Below, piece by piece: positions 1 through 5,941 of a DNA stretch of 7,290 bases; positions within the stretch are counted from its first letter, which is position 1; each line of letters begins with the position of its first letter. Source of the DNA: Saprospiraceae bacterium (GTDB lineage Bacteria; Bacteroidota; Bacteroidia; Chitinophagales; Saprospiraceae); the NCBI GenBank assembly GCA_947441325.1, contig CANETR010000092.1:1-7290 (forward strand), read 5' to 3'. Position numbers and translations under genes: made by a program. Under the pieces are notes generated by a model. The model ran no database searches. It saw only the letters and a program-made list of their open reading frames with translations, and had not been told where the DNA came from.

Positions 1-475
1 CCTCATAGGTTTCTTGCGTAGTGCCGTCAATAGAAATAATCAGGCGGTCGAGACCGGATTCAACCGTTTTTTTGGCATTTTCCTCATTCAAAAAATGCGC
101 ATTGGTAGAGGTGGAGGTATAAATACCTTTGGAGTGGGCATAGTTTACCATTTCCAAAAAATCGGGATTGATATAAGGCTCGCCTTGAAAGTAAAAAGTG
201 AGATAAAACACCTCTTTGTGTAATTCATCGATCGTCTTGCGGAAGAAATCCTCTTTGAGATTGCCTGTAGGGCGACTAAAACTACGCAAACCGCTGGGAC
301 ACTCCGGGCAGCGAAGATTGCAGGCTGTTGTTGGTTCAATGGCGACTGAAAAAGGAAGCCCCCACTGAATAGGTCTTTTTAGCCATTTTGTGAGCATAAA
401 TGAGCTATAGACCTTGCTGGCATTCCAAAGTCTTCGAAAGGTCATCTTTGACAAAAAATTCAGGGCCTCGCTCAT
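1..475 (-). CDS. Radical SAM protein, N-terminal part (cut by window edge)
   Basis: The reverse strand reads open from an ATG at 475-473 to the window edge, giving 158 residues. Residues 52-59 are CNLRCPEC, the CxxxCxxC motif (Cys52, Cys56, Cys59) that in radical SAM enzymes holds the 4Fe-4S cluster that cleaves S-adenosylmethionine. FQGEP (96-100) is a variant of the GGEP motif that contacts SAM, and STNAHFL and SIDG (about 123-151) fit later strands of the TIM-barrel core. The basic, aromatic stretch before the first cysteine (residues 12-42) is typical of radical SAM/SPASM proteins of Bacteroidota, but any SPASM domain would lie outside the window, so the substrate cannot be told. The start is 6 nt after the stop of the M1 peptidase gene, which suggests co-transcription and perhaps translational coupling. 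Met11 is an alternative start. The family call is firm; the exact function is unknown. Confidence 0.9.
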   Translation of the reverse strand, partial: MSEALNFLSKMTFRRLWNASKVYSSFMLTKWLKRPIQWGLPFSVAIEPTTACNLRCPECPSGLRSFSRPTGNLKEDFFRKTIDELHKEVFYLTFYFQGEPYINPDFLEMVNYAHSKGIYTSTSTNAHFLNEENAKKTVESGLDRLIISIDGTTQETYE

Positions 476-481
476 GCTAAT

Positions 482-3400
482 CTAATAGATGCTGTTGAGA
501 ACAGATTTAGTAAGCTCCCTTGGGTGCAGACGATTCAGGTTGATACTAAAACCAATTCTGTTCCAAAAATTTCCACGCTGTTTTAATAACAAATCCAGAT
601 TATTGCTGCTCACAAGCGGAAAATAAATTCCTGCAGCGCCATCCCAAATATCAATCATAAGGCCCACACTGGCAAAGATCTGTTGCGAAATACTGTTCAC
701 AGTAACCGATGGTGCAGTATTTTGATAGTAACCCAAATCGGCATAGGGCTTTACTTTTACTAATGGAATGCTGAATGGTAGCTTAATCGGAATATCTGAC
801 TGTAGATTAATAGCAAAAATGAAACTATTGCTGCGCCCATCGGCTATTGACTGACTGATATCAATTGGAGTTTTGAAACCGCCCTCGCGCATATTCACCT
901 GCTGCGACCAGAAACCTTCGGTTTCCCTACGGCCAAAAATATGCTCATCATACTGATAATCATTGTTATTACGCGAAGCCAGATGCAGTGGGAACTGCCC
1001 AAAACTTCGCTGCGTATGCCAAGGAAAACCGGCAGCAAAAATCCTGAGATTCACCGATTTTCTATTGGCAAAATAAAATTTGAAATTGCCTTCCACGCTC
1101 AGTTTCAGAAAATGCCTGGTAGAATCACGTCCTGTATCGAGATAATTGGCATATTCGGCCGTACTGCGAATGCTGTATGGAGTTAGCGGATGACTGTTGG
1201 TATAAGTATGTGTAACTCTGTGCGTGGAGCGCCATAGATTTTTTTTGCCGCTGAAAATTACTACAGTATCAGGCCTTTCGAAAATTTCTTTTTCTGTGAG
1301 CAGGATGAGGTTATCAATTTGTAAACTGTGTTGTCCGTAGGCTCTTGCTTCTTTTTTACGGAAATGAAATTCAGCATGCGGATTCAATCGGGTGTACCGG
1401 AGATTATAATCATAGTTGCTGTTGTCGAACCCATTAAAGCTTTTTAGGTTGATTCCCAGTGTCCATTGCTGAACTTTTCCCGAAGCCGGCAGGAAATTAC
1501 GATGTATTTCTCCCATGCCAATTGCCGTTTTGGACCCAAAGCCATAAAGCGGCACCAGCCCATATTCCCATTTTCTTGTCGGAATAGGAGAACTGAAAAA
1601 TGCCATGCCCAGCATAAAACCGTCGTGTGTATTAAAACCAAGTGCAGGCAGGATGTTGATGAAAGGATATTCAGGATTTTTGGCATTAAAACCAATTTGA
1701 AAACGGGGTTTAATACCCAAACGGAAAAGCCCTTTATTTTTGGCAACATTATCAATGAAATCAAAATCGGGCATTTCTCCCGAAGCATCTAAACGAAAAA
1801 CAAGGCCTTTTTGCCCATCGAAACTCAGCAGCGTATCGCCCCCCGGCGCCAAGCCTTCAAACCAGAAGGTTTGTAATATTGAATCTTCCGAATTTAGGAT
1901 GGAAACAGAAAATGGCGCAGCTATTTCTCCTTTATTTTTGACACGAATGAGTGCTTTGTTGCCCTCGTTTTTTGCCGAAATAATGCCATAATTCAACTTT
2001 TTGGTACTTCCAAGCAGATCGTCGAAGACCCAAGCCATATTTTTACCGCTTTCTTTTTCGAAGACTGCCTTCAAATCGGCAGGATTTGGATGTTTAAATT
2101 TCCAGCTTTCGAAATATGCCGATAAAATGCGGTCCATCTCCCTAGTACCCAGATAAGCTTCCAGATAACGCAGTACCAGTGTAGGTTTGGAATATGCGCC
2201 GAGAAAATAATTAATTGAACTGAGTTTCTGCGAAGGCGTTTCACTTGCCTGATCGATTCCCTGCCGGGCTTGCAACAGATAGGCCAGATAATTGGTTCGG
2301 CTGCTGCCATTGAGATAATATTTGTCATTGTAGCGCGATTCGATATAGGAATTGAAACCTTCATCCATCCAGGCATGTTCCCTTTCATTGCTTGCTAAAA
2401 TACCATAAAACCAGTTGTGCCCAACCTCGTGGGTTATGACAATGTCTAAGGCCTTATAGTCATTTGACAATCCAATCACCGTAATCATAGGGTATTCCAT
2501 ACCTCCCCCCGCACTAAGGGCAGATTGTACAGCTGTTGCATGCGGATAGGGATACTCTCCCACCGTTTTGGAATAATATTCAACGGCACGTGCGGTAAAT
2601 TTTGGACCTTTTTTCCAAAGATTGGCCTCTTCATTGGTAAAAAAACAAAAAACGTCAATTTCTTTTCCCGATGATAGTTTGGCTTTGTCCTTTAAAACAT
2701 GGAAACGCTTGTCGGCAAACCAGGCAAAGTCGTGCACATTTTCGGCTTTGAAGCGTATGCTTTTGAATACCGTGTCAGAAAGCGGAAAATCGGCTTCTTG
2801 CAGCGATAATTGGTCAAAATTTAAGCCTTCGGAAAGGGCGATTCTTTTATTGATAAAATCTATTTCATCTTGATTTTGCATCACACCAGTAGCTGCAATC
2901 AGATAATTTCGCGGGACAGTGATTTCAACGTCAAAACTACCGAATTCGGAATAGAACTCTCCCTGATCGAGATAGGGCATCGGATGCCAGCCCTCGGCAT
3001 CGTACACAGCAGGTTTGGGATACCATTGCGTTATCTGATAGCTCTCATCCACATGCCCGAGGCGCGAGACCGATTTTGGAATCTGCACTTTAAACGGGCT
3101 TGTAATATTAACCGAAGCTCCTGGCAGAAGAGGTTTCGAAAGTTCCAGTCTGGCAATATCGGACTGACCGGCAAAATATTTCCATTGGGCGATATCTCCA
3201 TCGGTTCTGAACAGCAGACTATCGATATAACCGCGTTCCTCCTTTTTCGAAAAATGAAAGCGTAGGTTACCGTTTTCGCTTAATTGATTAGAAAGCGCAG
3301 TGCGATTATTTTTATAGGCATTGGGCCATAGATGTATATAAATGAAACTGAGCGTATCGGGCGAATTATTGTAATAATCCATACTGATTTCTCCGCTCAG

Positions 3401-3523
3401 CCTATGGTTTTTGTCATCGAGTGTTACCTTAATACGGTAATCGACCTTTTGCTGGAAATACGCTTTCTGTGCCCAACTGCCAATGCTAAAGCACATCAAA
3501 AAAACAATCAGAATCCTATTCAT
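482..3523 (-). CDS. Exported M1-family zinc metallopeptidase with C-terminal outer-membrane beta-barrel-like domain
   Basis: This 1013-residue protein starts with a signal peptide (residues 1-18, probable cleavage SWA|Q). Cys11 does not sit in a lipobox. The N-terminal beta-domain (about 20-215) is followed by the M1 catalytic domain. There GGGMEY (339-344) stands where the GxMEN exopeptidase motif lies, HEVGH (365-369) and Glu388, with exactly 18 residues between, form the gluzincin zinc site, and Tyr444 in AYSKPTLVLRYLE is the likely transition-state tyrosine. The active site therefore looks intact, pointing to aminopeptidase-type cleavage of peptides outside the cytoplasm. From about residue 597 to 1000 the sequence becomes a series of alternating amphipathic strands rich in Tyr, Phe and Gly, joined by Asn/Asp-rich loops, which looks like an outer-membrane barrel. 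That second part is inference. The ATG at 3523 is directly followed by the signal peptide. The downstream radical SAM gene starts 6 nt after the TAG stop. Confidence 0.93.
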   Translation of the reverse strand: MNRILIVFLMCFSIGSWAQKAYFQQKVDYRIKVTLDDKNHRLSGEISMDYYNNSPDTLSFIYIHLWPNAYKNNRTALSNQLSENGNLRFHFSKKEERGYIDSLLFRTDGDIAQWKYFAGQSDIARLELSKPLLPGASVNITSPFKVQIPKSVSRLGHVDESYQITQWYPKPAVYDAEGWHPMPYLDQGEFYSEFGSFDVEITVPRNYLIAATGVMQNQDEIDFINKRIALSEGLNFDQLSLQEADFPLSDTVFKSIRFKAENVHDFAWFADKRFHVLKDKAKLSSGKEIDVFCFFTNEEANLWKKGPKFTARAVEYYSKTVGEYPYPHATAVQSALSAGGGMEYPMITVIGLSNDYKALDIVITHEVGHNWFYGILASNEREHAWMDEGFNSYIESRYNDKYYLNGSSRTNYLAYLLQARQGIDQASETPSQKLSSINYFLGAYSKPTLVLRYLEAYLGTREMDRILSAYFESWKFKHPNPADLKAVFEKESGKNMAWVFDDLLGSTKKLNYGIISAKNEGNKALIRVKNKGEIAAPFSVSILNSEDSILQTFWFEGLAPGGDTLLSFDGQKGLVFRLDASGEMPDFDFIDNVAKNKGLFRLGIKPRFQIGFNAKNPEYPFINILPALGFNTHDGFMLGMAFFSSPIPTRKWEYGLVPLYGFGSKTAIGMGEIHRNFLPASGKVQQWTLGINLKSFNGFDNSNYDYNLRYTRLNPHAEFHFRKKEARAYGQHSLQIDNLILLTEKEIFERPDTVVIFSGKKNLWRSTHRVTHTYTNSHPLTPYSIRSTAEYANYLDTGRDSTRHFLKLSVEGNFKFYFANRKSVNLRIFAAGFPWHTQRSFGQFPLHLASRNNNDYQYDEHIFGRRETEGFWSQQVNMREGGFKTPIDISQSIADGRSNSFIFAINLQSDIPIKLPFSIPLVKVKPYADLGYYQNTAPSVTVNSISQQIFASVGLMIDIWDGAAGIYFPLVSSNNLDLLLKQRGNFWNRIGFSINLNRLHPRELTKSVLNSIY

Positions 3524-3585
3524 TTATTTTGCATTAAAATTACAGGATAAAGATAGGAAAATGATTGTAGAATGGAAAATAGGTA

Positions 3586-3593
3586 CAAAACTA
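3586..3593 (-). promoter_or_regulatory. Possible -7 box for the M1 peptidase gene
   Basis: The reverse strand reads TAGTTTTG here, a match to the Bacteroidota -7 consensus TAnnTTTG. It lies 62 nt upstream of the M1 peptidase ATG, which would give a leader of roughly 55 nt. No TTG/TTTG is seen at the expected 17-23 bp further upstream, so this is a half-supported promoter. The gene could also be read from upstream of the LRR gene. Confidence 0.3.
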
Positions 3594-3602
3594 TCGTAAA
3601 CA

Positions 3603-3622
3603 AGGCAGAGGAGATCTTGCCT
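3603..3622 (-). terminator. Weak hairpin between the LRR gene and the M1 peptidase gene
   Basis: AGGCA (3603-3607) pairs with TGCCT (3618-3622), and GA/TC can add two inner pairs around a bulged base. On the minus strand it lies about 30 nt past the LRR stop and is followed by TGTTT, not by a clean T-run. It may weakly end LRR transcription or do nothing. Confidence 0.25.
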
Positions 3623-3653
3623 ATTTAAAAATTAATTCTGACTCATTTTACCT

Positions 3654-4346
3654 TTACTTAAACCTCGGTTGAATCTGTTCCCATTCTACTGACAAGGTTT
3701 CTGGAACAGGTAAAAGTGCATTGGGTATTTTTTCCTTAAAAACATCTTTATCCAAAATCAACTTTTTCAGTGACGGAAGTCGGCATAGCCAGACAGGTAA
3801 TTCTTTCAGCTGAGGGTTTTTTGATAACTGTAACAGTTCCAGTTCTTCGAGTTCCTGCAAGGCATCGGGTAGTTTTTTCAACAGATTATCGTGCAAATTC
3901 AAGGACCTCAGTTTTTTAAGATTTCCAATTGATTCCGGCAAATATTCCAGTCGGTTATTTTTGGTGCTCAAACTGCGCAATTTACTGAGGTATTGAATGC
4001 CATCGCCCAAGCTTTCGATACCAATTCCATGAAGCTCAATAATGCCAAGATTTTTAAAAAAGCCAATTTCGGCAGGCAACTGCTTCATTTCACAATCTTC
4101 GATACAAAGTGTAAGCACCATATTAAGCGGATAAATGAGGTTTTCGAGCCCTGCCTCTGACCAATCGCCTAAACGAGGTTTTATTTCCGAAAGGCTTAAT
4201 ATTGTTTTGATACCTGTTTCGATAGGACTAAGATTCAAAACATTGGATTCGGCGAGCATAAATGCCAGTTCAATCTGATGCGCTTCACCGCTCAGGAACA
4301 TCAGTTTTAATTTTTCAAGCAGGTCATTTGCCGAAACTTTATCCAT
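3654..4346 (-). CDS. Leucine-rich-repeat protein, cytosolic
   Basis: This 230-residue protein has an alpha-helical N-terminal part (about 1-75) with no signal peptide or membrane segment. It is followed by leucine-rich repeats with a regular 23-residue period starting near residues 77, 100, 123, 146, 169 (24 residues) and 193. The best repeats read LRSLSTKNNRLEYLPESIG and LRSLNLHDNLLKKLPDALQ, matching the LxxLxLxxNxLxxLPxxIx pattern of bacterial LRRs. Such solenoids bind other proteins; no catalytic domain is present, so the partner and role are unknown. The short N-terminal region (LLEKLKLMFLSGEAHQIELA) resembles the lead-in of LRR proteins common in Bacteroidota. The gene is divergent from trpS and upstream of the M1 peptidase gene in the same direction, 130 bp apart. 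No Shine-Dalgarno is seen before the ATG at 4346, as is usual in this phylum. The LRR call is firm; the function is not. Confidence 0.9.
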   Translation of the reverse strand: MDKVSANDLLEKLKLMFLSGEAHQIELAFMLAESNVLNLSPIETGIKTILSLSEIKPRLGDWSEAGLENLIYPLNMVLTLCIEDCEMKQLPAEIGFFKNLGIIELHGIGIESLGDGIQYLSKLRSLSTKNNRLEYLPESIGNLKKLRSLNLHDNLLKKLPDALQELEELELLQLSKNPQLKELPVWLCRLPSLKKLILDKDVFKEKIPNALLPVPETLSVEWEQIQPRFK

Positions 4347-4442
4347 AAATTCTATGTTTTGCGCTCAATTTCCTAATTTTACCGAAATTAAAAAAAACTG
4401 GCTAAGTTTCAAAGCATTTTTACATTTCATATCCATTTTTAC
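4347..4442. promoter_or_regulatory. Divergent control region between the LRR gene and trpS
   Basis: These 96 bp must hold the start signals for the LRR gene (leftward), and probably those for trpS (rightward). I see only near-matches to the Bacteroidota -7 box TAnnTTTG on the plus strand: TATGTTTT (4353-4360), with a TTTG 22 bp upstream at 4327-4330, and TAAGTTTC (4403-4410), with no TTG at the right distance. No convincing box was found for the leftward gene. The call rests mainly on gene layout. Confidence 0.4.
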
Positions 4443-4444
4443 AT
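4415..4444 (+). repeat. 11-bp direct repeat running into the trpS start codon
   Basis: CATTTTTACAT occurs at 4415-4425 and again at 4434-4444, 19 bp apart from start to start. The second copy ends inside the ATG of trpS (4443-4445). It replaces a ribosome binding site in the leader. It may be a regulator site, a translation element or chance in AT-rich DNA. Confidence 0.5.
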
Positions 4445-5456
4445 GAAACGCATCCTCTCTGCCATACAACCTACAGGCGAAATTCATTTCGGAAACTATT
4501 TTGGCGCTGTTCAAAATTGGGTACAACTTCAGGAAAATTACCAATGTGTTTACGGTGTGGTAGATTATCATGCGATGACCATGCCCTATTCTCCGATTAA
4601 ACTTCGTGAAAATACCTGGGATTTAATTTTTAGCCTGCTTGCCCTTGGCATTAAACCCGAAAATCTTTTCATACAGTCGCTGGTTCCCGAGCATACGGAG
4701 CTGGGATGGATTTTCAACTGTTTTTGTTCTTATGGCGAATTGAGCCGGATGACGCAGTTTAAAGACAAAAGCGATCAGGTGAAAGAAGGCGACAAAGATG
4801 CTTTTATTTCGGCCGGACTTTTCGATTATCCGGTTTTACAGGCTGCGGACATCCTTATCTATAAGGCCGATTATGTACCTGTTGGCAAAGATCAGGAGCA
4901 GCATTTGGAACTTGCCCGAAATATTGCAACCCGCTTTAATAACACTGTTGGTAAAGAATATTTTGTTTTACCCGAGGCCATGTTTTCAGAAGCGCTTAAA
5001 ATTCGCTCTTTGGCCGATCCGACCAAAAAAATGAGTAAGAGTTTGGGTGAGAAGCATTTCATTTCCATTTTTGAAGAAGAAAAATCGCTGCGCAAAAAAG
5101 TTGGCTCTGCTGTAACTGATGCTGGCGATGAACAGGAAAGGGGAATCATGAGCCCCGGTGTTGAAAATCTCTTTATTATGCTCAAAGCAAGTGGTAAGGA
5201 AGAACTGCATCGTCACATGATGGAAACTTATAAAGACCCTGCAGCTAAGCTTTCATATAAAGACCTGAAAGAGGCTGTTTCTGAATCCTTGGTTGCTATG
5301 ACTTCTGCCTTTACCGAAAAACGTAAGGAATTAATAATCAATAAAAAGGAAATCAAAAATCAGATAAAGGAAAGTGCTGCCAATATTCGAAAAATCGCAC
5401 AGGAAACCCTGAAGGAAGTGAAGGAGTTGTCGGGATTGCAGAACGTAAGGTTTTGA
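4443..5456 (+). CDS. trpS: Tryptophan--tRNA ligase (class I)
   Basis: Tryptophanyl-tRNA synthetase activates tryptophan with ATP and loads it on tRNA-Trp in the cytoplasm. The 337 residues match the usual bacterial length of about 330-340. Class I signatures are in order: PTGEIHFGNYFGA (10-22) contains the HIGH-equivalent HFGN (15-18), LFDYPVLQAADILIY (126-140) carries the conserved Asp136 expected to contact the indole nitrogen, VPVGKDQEQHLELAR (145-159) is the family block, and KMSKS is at 196-200. The C-terminal helical part (about 260-337) fits anticodon recognition. The start is supported by the N-terminal MKRILSAIQPTGEIH, which aligns with the family start, and by the lack of any in-frame ATG in the leader. 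There is no Shine-Dalgarno. The gene appears monocistronic: a heptamer repeat array begins 10 bp after the stop and a strong terminator lies about 145 bp downstream. No T-box or leader peptide is evident. Confidence 0.98.
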   Translation: MKRILSAIQPTGEIHFGNYFGAVQNWVQLQENYQCVYGVVDYHAMTMPYSPIKLRENTWDLIFSLLALGIKPENLFIQSLVPEHTELGWIFNCFCSYGELSRMTQFKDKSDQVKEGDKDAFISAGLFDYPVLQAADILIYKADYVPVGKDQEQHLELARNIATRFNNTVGKEYFVLPEAMFSEALKIRSLADPTKKMSKSLGEKHFISIFEEEKSLRKKVGSAVTDAGDEQERGIMSPGVENLFIMLKASGKEELHRHMMETYKDPAAKLSYKDLKEAVSESLVAMTSAFTEKRKELIINKKEIKNQIKESAANIRKIAQETLKEVKELSGLQNVRF

Positions 5457-5466
5457 GATAGTTTTT

Positions 5467-5550
5467 TAGGGACGAGGGGCTAGTAATTAGGTACTAGGTA
5501 TGAGGGGCTAGGGACGAGTAATTAGGTATGAGGGGCTAGAGACTGGTGCA
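5467..5550. repeat. Array of degenerate 7-bp repeats (12 units)
   Basis: The stretch parses without gaps into heptamers: TAGGGAC, GAGGGGC, TAGTAAT, TAGGTAC, TAGGTAT, GAGGGGC, TAGGGAC, GAGTAAT, TAGGTAT, GAGGGGC, TAGAGAC, TGGTGCA. Eleven fit (T/G)AG followed by four variable bases, and the last is degenerate. A higher-order period of 28 bp (four units) shows in GAGGGGCTAG at 5474, 5502 and 5530 and in a perfect 17-bp copy at 5495-5511 and 5523-5539. It starts 10 bp after the trpS stop. It resembles in style the short tandemly repeated heptanucleotides (STRR) described in cyanobacteria. It is not CRISPR, as there are no unique spacers. Function unknown. Confidence 0.85.
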
Positions 5551-5597
5551 GAATTGTAAGATTTTTAGGTAATATAGATTAGTTATCTTGGGAATAA

Positions 5598-5735
5598 AAG
5601 AAAAAGGGATTGCAACGCAACCCCTTTTTTTGCTCATTTAGATGAGACTAATAGAAAGACCTACACTTAACTGACAGATAAGAACTTTTTCTGAACTAAA
5701 ATTAGTATACTTGCAGAAAGTTTCTGCGTATTTGA
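5598..5735 (-). ncRNA. Candidate small non-coding RNA (6S-like RNA is one possibility)
   Basis: A transcription unit of about 138 nt is predicted on the reverse strand without a credible ORF. It has a Bacteroidota promoter (TTTG, 21 bp, TATCTTTG at 5773-5741) in front and a strong intrinsic terminator at its end (5629-5601, then T-rich). The predicted RNA starts with a small hairpin (GCAGA/TCTGC near 5727-5713). It then forms a long irregular hairpin: ACTAAT (near 5706) pairs with ATTAGT (near 5652), AGAAA with TTTCT inside, and CTTATCTGTCAGTTAAG folds at the tip. A short CTCAT/ATGAG hairpin precedes the terminator. A long hairpin with internal bulges, own promoter and terminator would suit a 6S-type RNA (the 6S-Flavo class is known from Bacteroidota). 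I cannot match its consensus from memory, so the class is speculative. A trans-acting sRNA is equally possible. Ends are estimates. Confidence 0.5.
5601..5631. terminator. Strong bidirectional intrinsic terminator (trpS and ncRNA candidate)
   Basis: AAAAAGGG-A-TTGC (5601-5613) pairs with GCAA-C-CCCTTTTT (5617-5629) around the loop AAC, with one A-C mismatch. On the plus strand seven Ts follow (5625-5631), so it ends trpS transcription. On the minus strand the stem is followed by T5CT4, so it can also end the leftward RNA. Confidence 0.9.
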
Positions 5736-5740
5736 TGTTT

Positions 5741-5773
5741 CAAAGATAGCAAAAAGCAAGGCGATTTTCCAAA
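5741..5773 (-). promoter_or_regulatory. Bacteroidota-type promoter for the ncRNA candidate
   Basis: On the reverse strand TTTG (5773-5770) and TATCTTTG (5748-5741) are 21 bp apart, agreeing with the -33 TTTG / -7 TAnnTTTG pattern of the Bacteroidota housekeeping sigma factor. It is the best promoter match I found in the window. Transcription would start near 5735, leftward. Confidence 0.65.
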
Positions 5774-5937
5774 ATTTTTTTACACTTTTTTGATTAATTT
5801 TGTAAAATTTTAACGTTTTAAGTGACAAAATAATTCACGTTAATTTAATATTAGGCCAAATATTTTCATAAACAATTGATTATCTATAATAAAATGAGTG
5901 TAAATAATTTGATTATACATTTTAAAGATTTTGCTCT
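5761..5937 (+). promoter_or_regulatory. AT-rich upstream region of the FAH-family gene
   Basis: This 177-bp stretch is extremely AT-rich and must hold the promoter of the FAH/DUF4256 unit. A plus-strand -7 match TAATTTTG is at 5795-5802, but no TTG stands about 20 bp before it, so assignment is uncertain. TAATTTG at 5905-5911 is one base short of the consensus. An inverted repeat (5810-5843) and a 15-codon ORF (5894-5941) are listed separately. Confidence 0.4.
5810..5843. repeat. Inverted repeat TTAACGT/ACGTTAA upstream of the FAH-family gene
   Basis: TTAACGT (5810-5816) and ACGTTAA (5837-5843) are perfect 7-bp inverted arms 20 bp apart, just downstream of the -7 match at 5795-5802. A second, overlapping pair GTGA/TCAC (5822-5825, 5835-5838) has a different centre. 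It could be an operator, but AT-rich DNA gives such pairs by chance. Confidence 0.3.
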
Positions 5938-5941
5938 ATGA
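5894..5941 (+). CDS. Possible 15-codon upstream ORF overlapping the FAH start (ATGA)
   Basis: An ATG at 5894 opens a frame encoding MSVNNLIIHFKDFAL, whose TGA stop (5939-5941) shares the ATGA with the FAH-family start codon at 5938. Such an overlap is the classic layout for translational coupling, so ribosomes ending here could restart on the FAH gene. There is no ribosome binding site, no homology that I recognise, and no enrichment for a given amino acid, so it is not an attenuation-type leader. It may be a chance ORF. Confidence 0.2.
   Translation: MSVNNLIIHFKDFAL

Noticed and set aside
145..339. 64-codon minus-strand ORF inside the radical SAM gene
   Set aside because: It is in another frame of the same strand as the radical SAM coding sequence, which carries the CxxxCxxC motif; its composition is unlike a protein.
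1444..1788. 114-codon minus-strand and 108-codon plus-strand ORFs inside the M1 peptidase gene
   Set aside because: Both lie within the barrel-like part of an intact 1013-residue gene and show no domain; they are shadow frames.
491..3523. Lipoprotein signal in the M1 peptidase (Cys11)
   Set aside because: The residues before Cys11 (FLM) do not form a lipobox, while SWA|Q at 16-19 is a good signal peptidase I site.
4365..4571. 68-codon minus-strand ORF across the trpS start
   Set aside because: It overlaps trpS antisense and the divergent control region, and shows no recognisable motif.
5467..5550. CRISPR-like array
   Set aside because: The units are 7 bp in direct contact with no unique spacers, and no cas genes are present.
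5535..5637. Minus-strand ORF starting MSKKRGCVAIPF within the ncRNA region
   Set aside because: It would have to be read through the strong terminator and into the heptamer array, so it is unlikely to be translated.
5822..5838. CRP/FNR-type box GTGA...TCAC
   Set aside because: The half-sites are 9 bp apart, not the 6 bp expected, and the outer bases do not match.
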